Counted from the stretch's first letter, positions 1 through 6,341 are shown. The stretch: DNA of 11,227 nt from Deltaproteobacteria bacterium RIFCSPLOWO2_02_56_12 (GCA_001799045.1 MGRY01000061.1:1-11227), one strand, 5' to 3'. Notes: generated from the sequence alone by a model not told the origin. A program made the numbers and translations.

Positions 1-380
1 CCTTGGGAGATGAGACGCGCCTGCGGATTTTGAACGTCTTGGTCGAGCGCGGAGAGACCTGCGTGTGCGAACTCGTGGAAACGCTGGCCACCACTCAATC
101 CAACGTCTCATTTCATCTGACAGTGCTGAAAAACACGGGTCTCATCGCAGACAAGAAGATAGGCAAGTGGATGTTCTACAGCATCAATCTCAAGGCGTTG
201 GAGCAGCACCTTACAAGTTTGCGCGCGATGTTCAACAAGACGCGCCTCGGAGCGGCGCGCCCTGGAATGAGCATCTTCACGCTGTGCTCCCGCAAAGATG
301 CTGTCCCGTTAAGTCGCGAACACGCAAAGCAAAAGGTCGAACAATTAAAGACCTGGGACAAAGCAAAGCGCATGCGATAA
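1..380 (+). CDS. arsR: ArsR-family metalloregulator, 5' end cut by the window edge
   Basis: This is a winged-helix repressor of the ArsR/SmtB family. Such proteins bind the operator of ars genes and let go when arsenite binds. The reading frame is open from the first bases. The TTG at position 3 lies inside the usual ArsR opening (LGDETRLRILNVL), so the true start is outside the window. Counting from that TTG, residues 20-24 read CVCEL, the Cys-x-Cys metal site at the start of the recognition region in classical arsenite-sensing ArsR. The HTH follows (TTQSNVSFHLTVLKNTGLI), then the wing (KKIGKWMFYSI). The last 40 residues are charged and specific to this protein. The gene heads a cluster with arsC remnants and acr3, so it probably controls that cluster. 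The family call is firm. Arsenite as the ligand is inferred from the motif and the neighbours. Confidence 0.9.
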   Translation, partial: LGDETRLRILNVLVERGETCVCELVETLATTQSNVSFHLTVLKNTGLIADKKIGKWMFYSINLKALEQHLTSLRAMFNKTRLGAARPGMSIFTLCSRKDAVPLSREHAKQKVEQLKTWDKAKRMR

Positions 381-407
381 CGGGAATGAAAGAACGGAGG
401 TGGAGAG

Positions 408-561
408 TTGAAAATCCTGTTTGTATGTACCGGCAACTCCTGCCGGAGTCAGATGGCGGAAGGATTGGCGCGGGCGGCGGGGGGATGTCCGAGTTCTGGG
501 TGGCCGTGCCTCAAAAGAAATTTCTATCAACATTGTTAATGGATATATTTTAAGAGGTTAA
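408..561 (+). pseudogene. arsC: Decayed arsenate reductase arsC (first copy): frameshift and truncation
   Basis: A TTG start at 408 with a good ribosome site (GGAGGT at 396-401) opens a frame beginning MKILFVCTGNSCRSQMAEGL. This is the N-terminus of an ArsC related to low-molecular-weight tyrosine phosphatases, and the catalytic loop Cys-x5-Arg (C7 to R13) is intact. The frame then runs through six G (479-484) into unrelated residues and stops at 537-539. If one G is dropped, it continues as DVRVLGGRASKEISIN, which fits the next part of ArsC, and stops at 559-561, just before acr3. ArsC proteins are about 130-140 residues long, so most of the rest is missing as well. I read this as a pseudogene with a +1 slip in a homopolymer plus a deletion. 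A sequencing indel could explain the slip but not the missing part. Confidence 0.8.
526..540. promoter_or_regulatory. Imperfect palindrome before acr3, possible operator
   Basis: ATCAACA-T-TGTTAAT pairs at six of seven positions in each arm and lies 25 bases before the acr3 start, in an AT-rich stretch. It could be an ArsR-type operator. Short AT-rich palindromes are also common by chance, and the site lies inside the arsC remnant. Confidence 0.25.
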
Positions 562-564
562 CTA

Positions 565-1638
565 ATGAGTTCTGTAATTAGCAAACGGCTCTCGTTCCTC
601 GACAGGTTTCTGACCCTCTGGATCTTTGCCGCCATGGCTCTTGGTGTCGGCCTCGGCTATTTCGTCTCCGGCGTGGAGTCGTTCATAAATCGCTTCCAGG
701 TGGGAACCACCAACATCCCAATCGCTCTTGGATTGATCCTCATGATGTACCCTCCGTTCGCCAAGGTAAAGTACGAAGAGATGGGTGATGTCTTCAGGAA
801 CAAAAAAGTGGTCGGTCTTTCCCTTGTTCAGAACTGGCTGATTGGGCCGGCTTTGATGTTCGTCCTCGCCATTGTCTTCCTCCCCGATAAGCCGGAATAC
901 ATGGTGGGCCTGATCATGATCGGCCTGGCTCGCTGTATTGCCATGGTCATTGTCTGGAACGAGCTGGCCAAAGGAGATACGGAGTATGCAGCGGGATTGG
1001 TCGCCTTCAACAGCGTTTTCCAGGTGATCTTTTACAGTGTCTATGCATGGTTTTTTATCACCGTGCTGCCGCCGCTCTTCGGTCTGAAGGGAAATGTCGT
1101 CGAAGTCACCATGTCGGAGATTGCCAAGAGCGTCTTTATCTACCTCGGCATCCCGTTTATCGCCGGTGCCCTGACCCGTCTGATTGGGGTAAAGCTGGTG
1201 GGAAAGGAGTCCTACCACGCCCATTTTGTTCCCAAAATCGGGCCAATAACGCTGATTGCGCTGCTCTTTACCATAGTGGTTATGTTCAGCCTGAAGGGAA
1301 ACCTGATTGTCACCATTCCCATGGATGTGGTGCGCATCGCGACCCCTCTCGTGATCTATTTTATCTTGATGTTCGTTGTCTCATTCTACATGGGGAAAAA
1401 GATGGGGGCGGACTATTCCAAAACTACGACTCTCGCCTTTACTGCCGCCAGCAACAACTTCGAGCTGGCCATCGCCGTTGCGGTGGCAGTCTTCGGCCTC
1501 AATTCCGGCGCTGCCTTCGCTGCGGTCATTGGGCCGCTGGTGGAGGTACCGGTAATGATTGGCCTGGTAAACGTGGCGTTCTGGTTTCAAAAGCGCCATT
1601 TCCAAGCCGCTGTTAAAGGAGAGGCAGTACCACTCTAA
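565..1638 (+). CDS. acr3: ACR3-type arsenite efflux permease
   Basis: This is an inner-membrane carrier of the bile/arsenite/riboflavin transporter superfamily. It expels arsenite from the cytoplasm using the proton-motive force. The product has 357 residues, normal for ACR3, and about ten hydrophobic segments. Residues 119-133 (IGLARCIAMVIVWNE) carry the conserved Cys124, the thiolate needed for arsenite transport in studied ACR3 proteins. A second family signature, SNNFELAIAVAVAVFG, starts near 296 and contains Glu300, matching the essential late acidic residue. The ATG at 565 has AGAGG eight bases upstream. The gene is intact although the arsC copies on both sides are broken. It is probably controlled by the upstream ArsR and protects against arsenite made by ArrAB or entering from outside. 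Confidence 0.95.
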   Translation: MSSVISKRLSFLDRFLTLWIFAAMALGVGLGYFVSGVESFINRFQVGTTNIPIALGLILMMYPPFAKVKYEEMGDVFRNKKVVGLSLVQNWLIGPALMFVLAIVFLPDKPEYMVGLIMIGLARCIAMVIVWNELAKGDTEYAAGLVAFNSVFQVIFYSVYAWFFITVLPPLFGLKGNVVEVTMSEIAKSVFIYLGIPFIAGALTRLIGVKLVGKESYHAHFVPKIGPITLIALLFTIVVMFSLKGNLIVTIPMDVVRIATPLVIYFILMFVVSFYMGKKMGADYSKTTTLAFTAASNNFELAIAVAVAVFGLNSGAAFAAVIGPLVEVPVMIGLVNVAFWFQKRHFQAAVKGEAVPL

Positions 1639-1655
1639 CCCGGTAAGGGGATTGT

Positions 1656-1778
1656 ATGCAGAAAATCAAAGTATTGTTTGTGTGTGCCCGTAACAGCGCA
1701 CGTAGTTAAATGGCTGAAGCATATCTAAACGCTATCGCCGGGGATAAATTTGAAGCTCAAAGCGCAGGAATTGAGACC
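1656..1778 (+). pseudogene. arsC: Second arsC remnant with in-frame stop codon
   Basis: An ATG at 1656, with AAGGGG five bases upstream, opens MQKIKVLFVCARNSARS. This is the start of a thioredoxin-linked arsenate reductase with the catalytic Cys-x5-Arg loop (C10, R16). Codon 18 is TAA (1707-1709), where the family has Gln (CAA or CAG). The same frame then continues MAEAYLNAIAGDKFEAQSAG, the expected next part of ArsC. A single C-to-T change therefore explains the stop. The homology ends after SAGIE, about 40 residues in, at the junction with a universal-stress-protein start codon; the remaining roughly 90 residues are absent. This copy is not a fragment of the first one, because its loop sequence differs (CARNSAR against CTGNSCR). 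Confidence 0.85.
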
Positions 1779-1970
1779 ATGTTCAGGAAAATATTGGTTT
1801 GCACCGATTTGTCGCCCGCCTCTGACGCAATGATCCAATGCGCCCGCGATGCTTTCAGTCTGCTCTTTTTGCAACCGTACGCGGCATTGGTTCGCTTAAA
1901 GGACCCTCTCCATTTCAAAATGCAACACTTGCCCTTCTTTTCAATTCGCGGTCGTGGAACAGATTTCTAA
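1779..1970 (+). pseudogene. Universal stress protein (UspA family) 5' fragment, fused in frame behind the arsC remnant
   Basis: From the ATG at 1779 the frame reads MFRKILVCTDLSPASDAMIQ, a clear UspA-type N-terminus (first beta strand plus the conserved Asp of the nucleotide-binding fold). Similarity ends after about 24 residues. The tail up to the stop at 1968-1970 looks unrelated, whereas Usp proteins have about 140 residues or more. The frame is shared with the arsC remnant, so an 86-residue chimera (1710-1970) is formally open. AGGA at 1766-1769 could serve as a ribosome site. I take it as a truncated gene left by a deletion. A translated short peptide cannot be excluded. Confidence 0.7.
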
Positions 1971-1986
1971 AATATTCTCAGACTTG

Positions 1987-2012
1987 GGAAAAACAAGAGC
2001 CACGGTTTTTCC
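1987..2012. promoter_or_regulatory. Inverted repeat GGAAAAAC-N10-GTTTTTCC, possible upstream activator site
   Basis: The two 8-base arms match perfectly around a 10-base spacer. The centre is about 190 bases before the predicted arr transcription start, within the range used by enhancer sites of NtrC-type activators. No run of T follows, so it is not a terminator. Binding by the activator encoded at 8390-9742 is a guess based on position. Confidence 0.35.
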
Positions 2013-2089
2013 ATCACAGGTTTTCACTCTTTTCATCCCTTCTTCCCTTAAACGAAAATCAGATAGAGAAAGTTACTTTTTTTGTTAGC

Positions 2090-2112
2090 GAAATCCTTCA
2101 TGGCCCGATTTC
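2090..2112. promoter_or_regulatory. Inverted repeat GAAATC-N11-GATTTC, possible activator site
   Basis: Two 6-base arms (2090-2095 and 2107-2112) are centred about 90 bases before the predicted arr start, and a further direct copy of GATTTC lies at 2122-2127. The spacing suits an activator site, but six-base arms in AT-rich DNA are weak evidence. Confidence 0.2.
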
Positions 2113-2164
2113 TATACATAAGATTTCATTTTGAATTTATCAAAAATTCTAATCGGAGAGGCGG

Positions 2165-2179
2165 TGGCATAAGTATTGC
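2165..2179 (+). promoter_or_regulatory. Sigma-54 (RpoN) promoter of arrAB
   Basis: TGGCATAAGTATTGC matches the sigma-54 pattern TGGCAc-N5-TTGC. The invariant GG (2166-2167) and GC (2178-2179) have exactly 10 bases between them, and the only core deviation is T for C at the sixth base. Transcription would start near 2191, giving a leader of about 100 bases before arrA. Sigma-54 promoters need an AAA+ activator, and one is encoded at 8390-9742. A near-identical element precedes that activator gene (9867-9881). Confidence 0.75.
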
Positions 2180-2216
2180 GGATTATGACGGCAAGCCAGC
2201 GCCTAACCTTTGACTG

Positions 2217-2231
2217 ATTGCAAATTGCAAT
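2217..2231. promoter_or_regulatory. Perfect 15-base palindrome in the arr leader, possible operator
   Basis: ATTGCAA-A-TTGCAAT has seven perfectly complementary bases on each side of a central A. It lies about 26-40 bases after the predicted transcription start and before the arrA ribosome site. A repressor bound here could block transcript elongation. The single-base centre makes an RNA hairpin unlikely. The binding protein is unknown. Confidence 0.4.
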
Positions 2232-2250
2232 AGCAGGAGGCGACCATAGC

Positions 2251-2268
2251 ATGGATTTTAAACTCTGA
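2251..2268 (+). other. Five-codon leader open frame (MDFKL) with a strong ribosome site
   Basis: AGGAGG (2235-2240) precedes an ATG at 2251 by ten bases, and the frame stops after five codons at 2266-2268, 22 bases before arrA. It may be a translated leader peptide, a relic of another gene start, or chance. Confidence 0.25.
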
Positions 2269-2290
2269 AAGCAGCAAAGGAGATTCTTGT

Positions 2291-4837
2291 ATGAAACTGA
2301 CGAGACGGGCTTTCATCAAGGCATCGGTCGCCACCGGCGCTTTGCTGGCGGCGGGGCTGCCGCTGGCCCAACCCGCAACCAGCGCAATGGCACTGCGCAA
2401 GGCCAAACCCGCAGGTCCCGCCAAGGGCGAGTGGGTGTCAACCGCGTGCCAGGGGTGTACCCAATGGTGCGCGATCCAGACCTTCGTGCAGAATGGCCGC
2501 GCGGTGAGGGTGCGCGGAAACCCGTTGAGCAAGACCAATGGCGGCTATGTCTGCCCCAGGGGCCACCTGATCCCGCAGCAGACTTACGATCCCGACCGGA
2601 TCAAGGTGCCGATGAAGCGGACCAACCCCGTGAAGGGGCGCGGCATCGATCCGAAATTCGTGCCGATCACCTGGGACGAGGCGCTCAACATCGTCGCCGA
2701 CAAGATGATGGAGCTGCGCAAGAATAACGAGGCGCACAAGCTAGCCTATATCCGCGGCCGCTATTCGCCGACCTCCACGGAACTCCTTTACGGCACACTA
2801 CCGAAGATTTTCGGGACGACGAATTATTTCTCCCACAGCGCCATCTGCGCCGAAGCGGAGAAGATGGGGCCGGGGCTGACCCAGGGCTATTTCGGTTACC
2901 GCGACTACGATCTCGGCAACACCAATTGCCTAGTCGCGTGGGGAACCGACCCGCTCGCGTCGAACCGGATAGTGCCCAACGCGATCAGCAAATTCGGGGA
3001 AATCCTCGCTCGCGGCACGGTCATCGCGGTCGACCCCCGTCTGTCCAATTCGGCGGCCAAGGCGCACGAGTGGCTTCCGATCAAGCCGGGAACCGACGGC
3101 GCGCTGGCCGGCGCCATCGCGCACGTGATGCTCACCGAGGGGCTGTGGAACAAGGAGTTCGTCGGCGATTTCAAGGACGGCAAGAACCTGTTCGTCGCCG
3201 GCAAGACCGTTGACGAGGCTGCCTTCGCGGAGAAGGAAACGCACGGCCTGGTCAAGTGGTGGAATATCGAACTGAAGGATCGCACGCCGGCCTGGGCGGA
3301 AAAAGAGACGCTGATTCCGGCGGCGCAGACGATACGCGTCGCCCGCGCGATGGGCAAGGCGGCCCCGAAGGTGGCGGTCTGGATGGGCCCCGGCGTTGCC
3401 ATGAACCCGCGCGGCACCTACGCGGCCATGGCGGTCTACGCCCTGAACGGCCTGGCCGGCTCGATCGACGTCGAAGGCGGCACGTTACAAAGTTCCAGCG
3501 TTCCGATCGGTGCGTTCCCGAAATCCGACGCTTACCTCGACGACATCGCCAAGGCTGCCGGCAAGCAGAAGAAAATCGACGGCCGCGGCGAGAAGAACAT
3601 GCCGGCGATGATGAACGCCCGGCCCGGGAGCGGCGTGGTAACCAACAACGTCGCCAACGGCATGCTCAAGGATCCCGGCGCGGTCAAGGTGTTGCTGAGT
3701 TCCTGGAGCAACTTCAATTTCTCATGCACCGACCCGTCGCGCTGGGACAAGGCGCTCGCCAAGGTGCCGTTCTTTGCGCACATGGTCACCAACGCTTCGG
3801 AGATGACCCAGTTCGCCGACATTGTGCTGCCTTCCACGCACAACTCCAGCGAGGGGTTTTCGGTAATAACCAATATGGGCAACACCTACGGCTACGCCAC
3901 GATCCAGCAGCCGGTCGGGAAGCGGCTGTGGGACGTCAAGCAGGAAGAGACCGAGGTGGTCTGGCTGCTCGCCGAGAAGCTGAAGGCGAAGGGTTTCCCC
4001 AACCTGTACGACTACTACGCCAAGGAGTTCAAGGATCCGGAGACCGGCAAGACCCCGGCCAACGAGCGCGAGTTTACCGAAATCGCGGCCAAGATCTCGA
4101 GCGCGCCGATGTGGATGCCCAAAGAGCCGCTGAAGGGCGACAAGATCGACGGCTGGGCCGATTTCCGCAAGAAAGGGATGTACAGCAGCGCGAAGTACAG
4201 CTTCAAGAAGGGTTGGGGCGGCAAGTTCGCCACCGCGACCAAGAAGTTCGAGTTCTACAGCGAGACCATGAAGAAGGGTCTGAGCGCGCACGCCGCGAAG
4301 TTCCAGACCACGACCGACGATATTCTCACGGTCAGCGGCTATGTGGCCCGGGGCGAACTGGCTTTCGTCCCGCACTATGAACCGCCGAAGCGTCACGGCA
4401 GTGTCGGCGAGTACCCGTTCGACTTCATTGACTACAAGTCGCGGCTCAACCGCGAGGGCCGTTCTCAGAACCTGCCCTGGTACCAGGAGTTCAAGAAGGT
4501 CGATCCGGGTGATGTGTCGTGGGATGACGTGCTGAAGATGAACCCGGCCGACGGCGCCAAGCTGGGCCTCAAGACCGGCGACATGGTCAAGGTCTCCTCG
4601 GTAGCAGGCTCCATTGCCGTCAAGCTCAAGCTATGGGAAGGCGTGCGACCGGGCACGGTCGCGAAGTGCTACGGCCAGGGCCACTGGGCCTACGGGCGTG
4701 TCGCTGCGCGCGATTACGCGAAAGCGGCGCCGCGCGGCGGCAACAACAACGAGATCCTCGTGGACGACTACGACCGATTGAGTGGTTCGACGGCCCGCAA
4801 TGGCGGTTTCGTTGGCGTCAAGGTGGCGAAAGCCTGA
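2291..4837 (+). CDS. arrA: Respiratory arsenate reductase, molybdopterin catalytic subunit
   Basis: ArrA is the large subunit of the periplasmic arsenate respiratory reductase (DMSO reductase family, Mo-bisMGD), reducing arsenate to arsenite. The 848-residue product starts with a Tat signal (TRRAFIK at 4-10, then a hydrophobic stretch). A [4Fe-4S] motif follows: C53-x2-C56-x3-C60-x27-C88. Residues 154-158 read IRGRY; the RGRY form is what I recall separating ArrA from the related arsenite oxidase ArxA. SHSAICAEAEKMG (181-193) carries Cys186 as the likely molybdenum ligand, with Lys191 nearby, and GYRDYD follows at 202-207. These match active-site positions I recall for Shewanella ArrA, but I have not aligned them. 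The C-terminal pterin-binding domain is complete. The ATG at 2291 has AAAGGAGA upstream and leaves the Tat motif at the N-terminus. arrB follows after 32 bases. Expression is probably sigma-54 dependent. Confidence 0.92.
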   Translation: MKLTRRAFIKASVATGALLAAGLPLAQPATSAMALRKAKPAGPAKGEWVSTACQGCTQWCAIQTFVQNGRAVRVRGNPLSKTNGGYVCPRGHLIPQQTYDPDRIKVPMKRTNPVKGRGIDPKFVPITWDEALNIVADKMMELRKNNEAHKLAYIRGRYSPTSTELLYGTLPKIFGTTNYFSHSAICAEAEKMGPGLTQGYFGYRDYDLGNTNCLVAWGTDPLASNRIVPNAISKFGEILARGTVIAVDPRLSNSAAKAHEWLPIKPGTDGALAGAIAHVMLTEGLWNKEFVGDFKDGKNLFVAGKTVDEAAFAEKETHGLVKWWNIELKDRTPAWAEKETLIPAAQTIRVARAMGKAAPKVAVWMGPGVAMNPRGTYAAMAVYALNGLAGSIDVEGGTLQSSSVPIGAFPKSDAYLDDIAKAAGKQKKIDGRGEKNMPAMMNARPGSGVVTNNVANGMLKDPGAVKVLLSSWSNFNFSCTDPSRWDKALAKVPFFAHMVTNASEMTQFADIVLPSTHNSSEGFSVITNMGNTYGYATIQQPVGKRLWDVKQEETEVVWLLAEKLKAKGFPNLYDYYAKEFKDPETGKTPANEREFTEIAAKISSAPMWMPKEPLKGDKIDGWADFRKKGMYSSAKYSFKKGWGGKFATATKKFEFYSETMKKGLSAHAAKFQTTTDDILTVSGYVARGELAFVPHYEPPKRHGSVGEYPFDFIDYKSRLNREGRSQNLPWYQEFKKVDPGDVSWDDVLKMNPADGAKLGLKTGDMVKVSSVAGSIAVKLKLWEGVRPGTVAKCYGQGHWAYGRVAARDYAKAAPRGGNNNEILVDDYDRLSGSTARNGGFVGVKVAKA

Positions 4838-4869
4838 ACCCCGTGACTACGAACTGAAGGAGAGAAAAG

Positions 4870-5640
4870 ATGGCAAGACTTGGAATGATCATCAACTTGC
4901 AGAAGTGCGTCGGTTGCGGATGCTGCACGCTTGCCTGCAAAGCCGAGAATAACACCCGCACCCGTGCGGGCGGTCAGAGCTACAACTGGGCCGACCTCGT
5001 GATGAAGACCGAGGGCACCTTCCCGAATGTGGTGCATGTGGTGATGCCGGTGCTGTGCAACCACTGCACGGACGCGCCCTGCGTCGCGGCCTGCCCGGTC
5101 ACTCCGAAGGCGATGTTCAAGACGCCGGAAGGCATCACGATGCACAACGACGAATTGTGCATTGGCTGCCGGGCCTGCCAGAATGCCTGTCCGTACAGCA
5201 ATGTAGAACTCGACGACAGGAGCCTCGCCGGCGAGACCTACAGCGTGATCAGCTTCAATCCGATGGGAGAAGACACCCAGCCCTACTGGACCGGCAAGAC
5301 GGAGATGATCCCGGGGTGCACCGCTTCCGGCGCAGAAACCGCCAAGAGGGCCGGAGCGGCGATTCCCGCGATGAACCAGTTCGAGGCGGGAGACGTGGAC
5401 GCGATCCGGAAAGCGGGCGTGGTGGAGAAATGCACGTTCTGCTATCACCGCACCAGCAACGGCATGCAGCCGGCGTGCGTCGAGGTCTGCCCCGCGAAGG
5501 CCCGGATCTTCGGCGACCAGGACGATCCGAATTCGGAGATCGCCAAGGTGCTGAAGGCGGAGAAGTCGTTCCGCCTGCAGGAGGACAAGGGAACCAAGCC
5601 GAACGTGCATTACATTCGCAAGTACAGCGCCAGGGCCTGA
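4870..5640 (+). CDS. arrB: Respiratory arsenate reductase, iron-sulfur electron-transfer subunit
   Basis: ArrB is a 256-residue ferredoxin-type partner of ArrA, of the DmsB/NrfC kind. It passes electrons from the membrane quinol side to the molybdenum subunit. Four cysteine groups, enough for four [4Fe-4S] clusters, are visible: C13/C16/C19/C23; C63/C66/C71/C75; C97/C100/C103/C107; and C188/C191/C203/C207, the last with an 11-residue spacer. There is no signal peptide, so it is probably exported bound to ArrA through ArrA's Tat signal. The start has AAGGAGA at 4857-4863. No membrane-anchor gene (arrC, NrfD type) follows, so this is the two-subunit ArrAB form, which in Shewanella receives electrons from a membrane cytochrome such as CymA encoded elsewhere. 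Confidence 0.92.
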   Translation: MARLGMIINLQKCVGCGCCTLACKAENNTRTRAGGQSYNWADLVMKTEGTFPNVVHVVMPVLCNHCTDAPCVAACPVTPKAMFKTPEGITMHNDELCIGCRACQNACPYSNVELDDRSLAGETYSVISFNPMGEDTQPYWTGKTEMIPGCTASGAETAKRAGAAIPAMNQFEAGDVDAIRKAGVVEKCTFCYHRTSNGMQPACVEVCPAKARIFGDQDDPNSEIAKVLKAEKSFRLQEDKGTKPNVHYIRKYSARA

Positions 5641-5664
5641 TCTCCCGGGCGCGGGTATAAACTT

Positions 5665-5689
5665 GGGGGCGGTCCACCGCCCCCTTTTT
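5665..5689 (+). terminator. Strong intrinsic terminator between arrB and arrD
   Basis: GGGGGCGG (5665-5672) and CCGCCCCC (5677-5684) form a perfect eight-pair stem around a TCCA loop, followed directly by five T (5685-5689). It ends 25 bases after the arrB stop and 16 bases before the arrD start. It should cut most transcripts after arrB and leave reduced read-through into arrD. Confidence 0.92.
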
Positions 5690-5705
5690 CATTTCAGGAG
5701 TCCGG

Positions 5706-6341
5706 ATGCCAGATTACGATCAGGAGCAAGGAACAGCTCGCGAGAACCTCTGCCGCTTTCTGGCGGCATGCTACTACCAGCCGGGCCCGGAATTCGCGGA
5801 AGAGAAGGTCTTCGATTCGATGCTCAATGCCGCGACGCGGATTCACCCGGACCTTGCGGCGCGCGCGCGCCGGCTGGGCGAGGAATTCTCCGCCGAAGGA
5901 CCCGAGAGCCTGCTGGTCGATTACACGCGACTTTTCCTCGGCCCCTCCCATATCATCGCCAAGCCGTACGGATCGGTCTGGCTGGAGGGAGAGGAGACCC
6001 TCATGCGGGACTCCACGATGGCGGTACTCGAGATGTACCAGGAGGGCGGATTCGAGATTGACGAAGATTTTCGCGAACTGCCCGATCACATTGCGGCCGA
6101 GATGGAGTTTCTCTATCTGCTCATTTACCGGGAAAATGAGGCGCGCCGCAATGACGACCCGGAAGCGCTGACGGCAATGGCCGGTCTTCGAAAACGTTTC
6201 CTCGACGAGCACCTCGGGTCCTGGGTCAGTCCTTTCACAGCGGCCGTCAAGGCCGGCGCACAAAGCGGTTTTTACCGCGAGCTTGCCGAACTCACCGACC
6301 GTTTCGTCAAGATGGAAGCGAGCGAAGACAAGGCCGCGTGA
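5706..6341 (+). CDS. arrD: TorD/DmsD-family chaperone for ArrA maturation
   Basis: This 211-residue, all-helical cytoplasmic protein belongs to the TorD-like redox-enzyme maturation chaperones. These bind the Tat signal of a molybdoenzyme and hold it until the cofactor is inserted. Family features visible are LVDYTRLFLGP (70-80), PYGSVWLEGE (87-96), ELPDHIAAEMEFLYLL (124-139), and a late HLGSWVSPF segment (169-177). Its place right after arrAB points to ArrA as client, which fits ArrD in other arr operons. The start is preceded by CAGGAG at 5695-5700. It sits behind the terminator at 5665-5689, so it is probably made in lower amount than ArrAB. The name arrD rests on position as much as on sequence. 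Confidence 0.82.
   Translation: MPDYDQEQGTARENLCRFLAACYYQPGPEFAEEKVFDSMLNAATRIHPDLAARARRLGEEFSAEGPESLLVDYTRLFLGPSHIIAKPYGSVWLEGEETLMRDSTMAVLEMYQEGGFEIDEDFRELPDHIAAEMEFLYLLIYRENEARRNDDPEALTAMAGLRKRFLDEHLGSWVSPFTAAVKAGAQSGFYRELAELTDRFVKMEASEDKAA

Larger units (their letters stand above)
1971..2290. other. AT-rich gap and leader of the arr operon, no gene
   Basis: I find no convincing gene in these 320 bases. Short open frames here lack family similarity and ribosome sites. The part from 1971 to about 2155 is markedly AT-rich compared with the arr genes. It holds two inverted repeats (1987-2012 and 2090-2112). The downstream part holds a sigma-54 promoter (2165-2179), a 15-base palindrome (2217-2231), a five-codon open frame behind a strong ribosome site (2251-2268), and the arrA ribosome site AAAGGAGA (2276-2283). 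It appears to be the control region of arrAB. Confidence 0.7.

Noticed and set aside
562..1224. 220-residue minus-strand frame opposite acr3
   Set aside because: It is rich in His, Asp, and Glu with no family signal. It is the antisense shadow of a membrane protein gene.
1838..2134. 98-residue plus-strand open frame across the Usp fragment and the AT-rich gap
   Set aside because: It has no ribosome site or recognisable motif, a phenylalanine-rich low-complexity composition, and it overlaps the clear Usp fragment in a different frame.
3256..4380. 374-residue frame inside arrA, and similar long frames on both strands of arrA and arrB
   Set aside because: They are Arg/Gly-rich frames of the kind that GC-rich coding DNA gives in the wrong frame. 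arrA and arrB explain the sequence fully.
2291..4837. Reading arrA as ArxA (anaerobic arsenite oxidase)
   Set aside because: The two are close relatives, but the RGRY motif at 155-158 is of the ArrA form as I recall the distinction, and the arrA-arrB-chaperone order fits arr. A tree with both families would settle it.
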